A stretch of 64,000 nt of DNA, taken from an uncultured Pelagibacteraceae bacterium. Lineage in GTDB: Bacteria; Pseudomonadota; Alphaproteobacteria; Pelagibacterales; Pelagibacteraceae. The stretch lies in NCBI GenBank assembly GCA_902612325.1, contig CACMDB010000003.1, positions 62,001 to 126,000 on the forward strand. Reading direction: 5' to 3'. The notes beneath the pieces are model-generated. The model had not been told where the DNA came from and did no database searches. It worked only from the letters and a program-made list of their open reading frames with translations. A program made the position numbers and the translations under genes. Below, one piece after another: positions 61,630-64,000 of the stretch. Within the stretch, counting starts at the first letter, position 1; each line of letters starts with the position of its first letter.

Positions 61630-62610
61630 TTAGGAAATTACAAGAAGATTTAAAACTTTGCGTATAAATTTAGCTTTAAACTTAAAAGCCTCAGTTTGAT
61701 AAGGTAAAATTTTCTTAAAATTAAATGTGGATAAAACGTATTGTTTTTTTTCATTAATTTTTATCAAATCATTTTTTATTAAGTATTTGCATTTTCTTAT
61801 TACTGTAGCTCTTGGTATTAATGTCATGTCAGAAATTGACATTGCGCTTATACCTGAAGTTGAGCCAACATTATCAATCAGTAATTTACTCGCAGCACCA
61901 TGATCTAATGGTAATTTTTTTGTTTCTGAATTTTTTAAATTTTTTGTTACATTCAATGATTGGTTCATGCAAATAGTTCCCCAAACATGAAAGGTACTTA
62001 GATCTTGCATGAATTTGTGATACCCAATTATTAATGGTATTTGCATTCGATAAAACCACCGCCAACATAATGTAAATTTTTTTTTGATTAAACTTTCAAT
62101 TAACTTGACATCAACTTTTTTTGAAAAGTGCTTATCTCTATATAAAGCTTCAGCCACTAATAAGATATATTTTGATGAAAGTTTAATTTGATTTTGAGGT
62201 TTAACAAAAGAAAATGCTTTACCGTCAATTATAATCTTTTTTTTATCTCTTTTAATAACACCTTCTTTCTCAAGTTCTAAAACTTTTCTTCTTATCGTTT
62301 CTTTTGGTAAATCTAATTTTTCACATAGTTCAGTAATACTAAACTTATCTATTTGAACATATGATTTAGAATAATATTCTTCATACGATTGCTGAATATT
62401 CATTTGATCATAAAATTGCAGTGTTTTTTCTATAAGTGAAATTATAATCATGTATTTGTAGTGATCATTAAAAGCCCAGTACACATTGTTCATCCAATTC
62501 CACTGATGTGATATCCACTCATTAGCTAAGTCAGAGTAGTTATTCATTATACTTTCATAAACCTGATCGTCGGTTAAGGTTTTACTGAAATCGATTTGTT
62601 CTATACTCAT
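61630..62610 (-). CDS. Transcription regulator with two winged-helix motifs
   Basis: 326 residues from ATG 62610; a longer frame to 62655 would cover part of the direct-repeat operator and is not preferred. An N-terminal helical region (about 1-80, Trp/Tyr-rich) precedes the first HTH, FSITELCEKLDLPKETIRRKVL at 90-111 (seen as ITELCEKLDLPKETIRRK), and a second HTH-like segment ISDMTLIPRATVIRKCKYL lies near 265. The two HTHs suggest binding to paired or long sites. A 15-base direct repeat sits just upstream. No target gene is known; autoregulation is likely. Confidence 0.7.
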   Translation of the reverse strand: MSIEQIDFSKTLTDDQVYESIMNNYSDLANEWISHQWNWMNNVYWAFNDHYKYMIIISLIEKTLQFYDQMNIQQSYEEYYSKSYVQIDKFSITELCEKLDLPKETIRRKVLELEKEGVIKRDKKKIIIDGKAFSFVKPQNQIKLSSKYILLVAEALYRDKHFSKKVDVKLIESLIKKKFTLCWRWFYRMQIPLIIGYHKFMQDLSTFHVWGTICMNQSLNVTKNLKNSETKKLPLDHGAASKLLIDNVGSTSGISAMSISDMTLIPRATVIRKCKYLIKNDLIKINEKKQYVLSTFNFKKILPYQTEAFKFKAKFIRKVLNLLVIS

Positions 62611-62631
62611 AAAATTTGAATTCGAGAATAT

Positions 62632-62678
62632 TGACCCAAATTGAACACATGTCAATCTAATAGTGACCCAAATTGAAC
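62632..62678. promoter_or_regulatory. Direct repeat upstream of tandem-HTH regulator
   Basis: TGACCCAAATTGAAC occurs twice exactly, at 62632-62646 and 62664-62678, with a 32-base period, about three helical turns, so both lie on the same DNA face. It lies 22-68 bases ahead of the regulator start and 46 bases ahead of the small plus-strand gene at 62724. Likely binding sites for the regulator encoded next to it. Confidence 0.75.
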
Positions 62679-62723
62679 TTCAGAAAAATTGTTCGACAGA
62701 TATTTTAATGTACTAATCCTGCT

Positions 62724-62945
62724 ATGAACAATAAAGGCTTTGCAGAGACAAATACTAGCATCGAGACCCCAAATGATGTTGGTGTTGCTGAAAAGCCTTT
62801 AAAAACATTAAAGAAGAGAGTTGATATAAATATTCTAAAATCAAAGCTAGAGGAAACAGAAGCGAAGGAACTCAAAAAAAATATTTTCATTTTATCGTTG
62901 CTGATAATTGGTGTGGGAGCTTTTGGAATTTATCTTTCTTTCTAA
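62724..62945 (+). CDS. Small tail-anchored protein A, 73 aa
   Basis: Charged N-terminal part and a single C-terminal membrane helix (about 53-72, ending GIYLSF). The stretch VDINILKSKLEETE resembles NINVLLNRI in the next gene. Soluble part faces the cytoplasm. No family recognised. It may share the direct-repeat operator with the regulator upstream. Confidence 0.6.
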   Translation: MNNKGFAETNTSIETPNDVGVAEKPLKTLKKRVDINILKSKLEETEAKELKKNIFILSLLIIGVGAFGIYLSF

Positions 62946-62985
62946 CAAATTTGCAAAAATCAATTTTACGTGATTAAATGATGTT

Positions 62986-63192
62986 ATGAAAAATTCAGGT
63001 ATTAACGTTAAAGAAAAGCTTATAGCTAGATACCTTGAAAAAGATCCACCATCAACTCAATCAAAAAGTAGCAACATAAACGTTCTTTTAAATAGAATTG
63101 CAGTTAATAAAAAAAATGAAAGCAGAAAAAAATTGTATTTTTCAGCAGCTGCTTCAACAGGGTTGATTTTATTTGGTCTAATCATTTTCTAA
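62986..63192 (+). CDS. Small tail-anchored protein B, 68 aa
   Basis: A similar layout to the gene before it: Lys-rich soluble part followed by a helix (about 47-67, ending LILFGLIIF). The two share the arrangement of a short hydrophobic INVLLNRI-like segment, a Lys-rich linker and a tail helix, so they are probably a duplicated pair. Function unknown. Confidence 0.6.
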   Translation: MKNSGINVKEKLIARYLEKDPPSTQSKSSNINVLLNRIAVNKKNESRKKLYFSAAASTGLILFGLIIF

Positions 63193-63285
63193 GAAAATAT
63201 TAGTTAATTTTCTCTAAGTTTATACCATTTACTTAATTAATAAATATTGAATCAAATTATTAAACTATTATAAATCTCATCAAAA

Positions 63286-63362
63286 GGCGGGGTAGCTCAG
63301 TTGGTTAGAGCGCGGGACTCATAAGCCCGAGGTCAGTGGTTCGATCCCACTTCCCGCTACCA
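63286..63362 (+). tRNA. tRNA with anticodon CAU (Met, or Ile2)
   Basis: 77 bases with CCA encoded. Acceptor GGCGGGG pairs with TCCCGCT (G-U at both ends), D-arm GCTC/GAGC, anticodon loop CTCATAA with CAU, and T-arm AGTGG-TTCGATC-CCACT. The anticodon stem is CGGGA/GCCCG with an A-G mismatch at the loop-closing pair. The paired first acceptor base excludes the initiator type. Choice between elongator Met and lysidine-modified Ile2 is not certain. Confidence 0.93.
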
Positions 63363-63374
63363 TATTAATTTTAT

Positions 63375-64000
63375 ATGAAAAATTTCGATTTAACTGTCAT
63401 AATCACTTCATTTCATAGCAGGGATAAAATTTTTAGTTGTATAGAGTCAATTGAAAAAAGTATAAAAATCATCGTTATTGAAAATTCAAATGATGAAAAA
63501 TTAAAGAAAGAAATTCAATCTAAATATCAAAATGTTGAATGTATTTTATCAAAAGAAAATTTAGGGTATGGAGCAGGAAATAATCTAGGTCTATCAAAGG
63601 TTGAAACTAGTTATGCTTTAATAGTAAACCCTGATGTGACTTTAAATAATGATGCAGTAAATAAATTTTTTTTAAGCATTGATAATTTAGGGGATTTTGG
63701 AATTATCGCCCCTATATCTCAAAATGAAAAATATAATAATTTTAATATTAATGAAGATAGAGAAATTAAAGAGGTAGATAATGTCAAAGGTTTTGCAATG
63801 TTTTTGAATATGAAAAATCTTAAGCCAATAAATTTTTTTGATGATAATTTTTTCCTTTATTTTGAAGAAATAGACTTGTGTAAAAGATTAAAAAAAAATA
63901 ATTTAAAAATATTTATAGATCCTACAATCAAAGTAAGCCATTTAGGTGGCACATCACATAATTCAGAAATTGAGAAATCCATGGAGCTTTCTAGAAATTG
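63375..64000 (+). CDS. Glycosyltransferase family 2, C-terminus cut by window edge
   Basis: The frame opens at ATG 63375 and stays open to the end (208 codons). It begins DLTVIITSFHSRDKIFSCIESIE and shows ENLGYGAGNNLGLSK near 63, VNPDVTL near 88 (the DxD-like metal site) and FFLYFEEIDLCKRLK near 159, which are marks of rhamnosyltransferase-like GT2 enzymes. It probably adds a sugar to a surface polysaccharide. It starts 12 bases after the tRNA. Confidence 0.9.
   Translation, partial: MKNFDLTVIITSFHSRDKIFSCIESIEKSIKIIVIENSNDEKLKKEIQSKYQNVECILSKENLGYGAGNNLGLSKVETSYALIVNPDVTLNNDAVNKFFLSIDNLGDFGIIAPISQNEKYNNFNINEDREIKEVDNVKGFAMFLNMKNLKPINFFDDNFFLYFEEIDLCKRLKKNNLKIFIDPTIKVSHLGGTSHNSEIEKSMELSRN

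Noticed and set aside
7215-62610. LLVAEA-Y word shared by the unknown at 7215-7625 and the regulator at 61630-62610
   Set aside because: Similarity covers about ten residues only and the surrounding parts differ; treated as chance.
1-64000. CRISPR arrays, insertion sequences, prophage, plasmid origin
   Set aside because: No regularly spaced repeats, transposase, integrase or phage structural genes were seen on either strand.

Overview
The window is about 64 kb of very AT-rich, tightly packed DNA. Many neighbouring genes overlap by 1-8 bases and most gaps are under 100 bases. The gene content (sarcosine oxidase, two dimethylglycine-dehydrogenase-type proteins, taurine uptake, Fur-type iron uptake, AcuI, few regulators, two-piece purE/purK) fits a streamlined marine alphaproteobacterium of the SAR11/Pelagibacter type. 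That placement rests on composition and gene content, not on a phylogenetic marker.

Region 1 (1-6.3 kb): formate-tetrahydrofolate ligase (cut by the left edge) diverges from soxBDAG, so demethylation of sarcosine and handling of the released C1 unit sit together. Region 2 (6.3-10.8 kb, minus strand): an EamA transporter, an uncharacterised protein, an Asp/Glu racemase, a cold-shock protein, a GNAT and purKE. Region 3 (10.9-14.3 kb): a four-gene unit of a divergent M19 dipeptidase homologue, a 553-residue unknown, a DUF3726 protein and a 52-residue Cys-pair protein. Region 4 (14.3-19.9 kb): a DmdA/GcvT-family protein paired with a short MetF-like protein, then a mini kinase/nucleotidyltransferase pair and several small genes. 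Region 5 (19.9-25.7 kb): a dimethylglycine-dehydrogenase-type enzyme followed by etfB, etfA and ETF-ubiquinone oxidoreductase, which gives a full electron route from methylated amines to quinone.

Region 6 (25.7-29.7 kb): DUF2237, a 2OG oxygenase-like protein, hisI, folE, an AcuI/YhdH reductase and a LysR regulator. Region 7 (29.7-33.8 kb): ferric iron ABC transporter fbpABC behind a double Fur-type operator, with an unlisted Cys-rich 56-residue gene and a strong hairpin between fbpA and fbpB. Region 8 (33.8-40.1 kb): AzlCD, a thioredoxin-like protein, persulfide dioxygenase, a copper protein pair, a methyltransferase, an unexplained structured intergenic stretch, a butyrobetaine-dioxygenase-like enzyme and an inositol-monophosphatase-family protein.

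Region 9 (40.1-43.6 kb, minus strand): a tandem SMR pair and nine small proteins, seven of which have near-perfect Shine-Dalgarno sequences. This is the best candidate for an undescribed system. Region 10 (43.6-48.6 kb): cysE-cysK, a VOC protein, an exported MsrB, a LysE exporter and a small autotransporter. Region 11 (48.6-60.7 kb): a sulfonate locus. tauABC, a sulfolactate-dehydrogenase-type protein, phosphate acetyltransferase and an HpsN-type (HisD-family) dehydrogenase run leftwards; taurine-pyruvate aminotransferase, alanine dehydrogenase and a second dimethylglycine-dehydrogenase paralogue run rightwards, with a 17-base palindrome between the two arms. Region 12 (60.7-64 kb): a BASS transporter, a tandem winged-helix regulator with a direct-repeat operator, two tail-anchored small proteins, a tRNA with anticodon CAU and the start of a glycosyltransferase.
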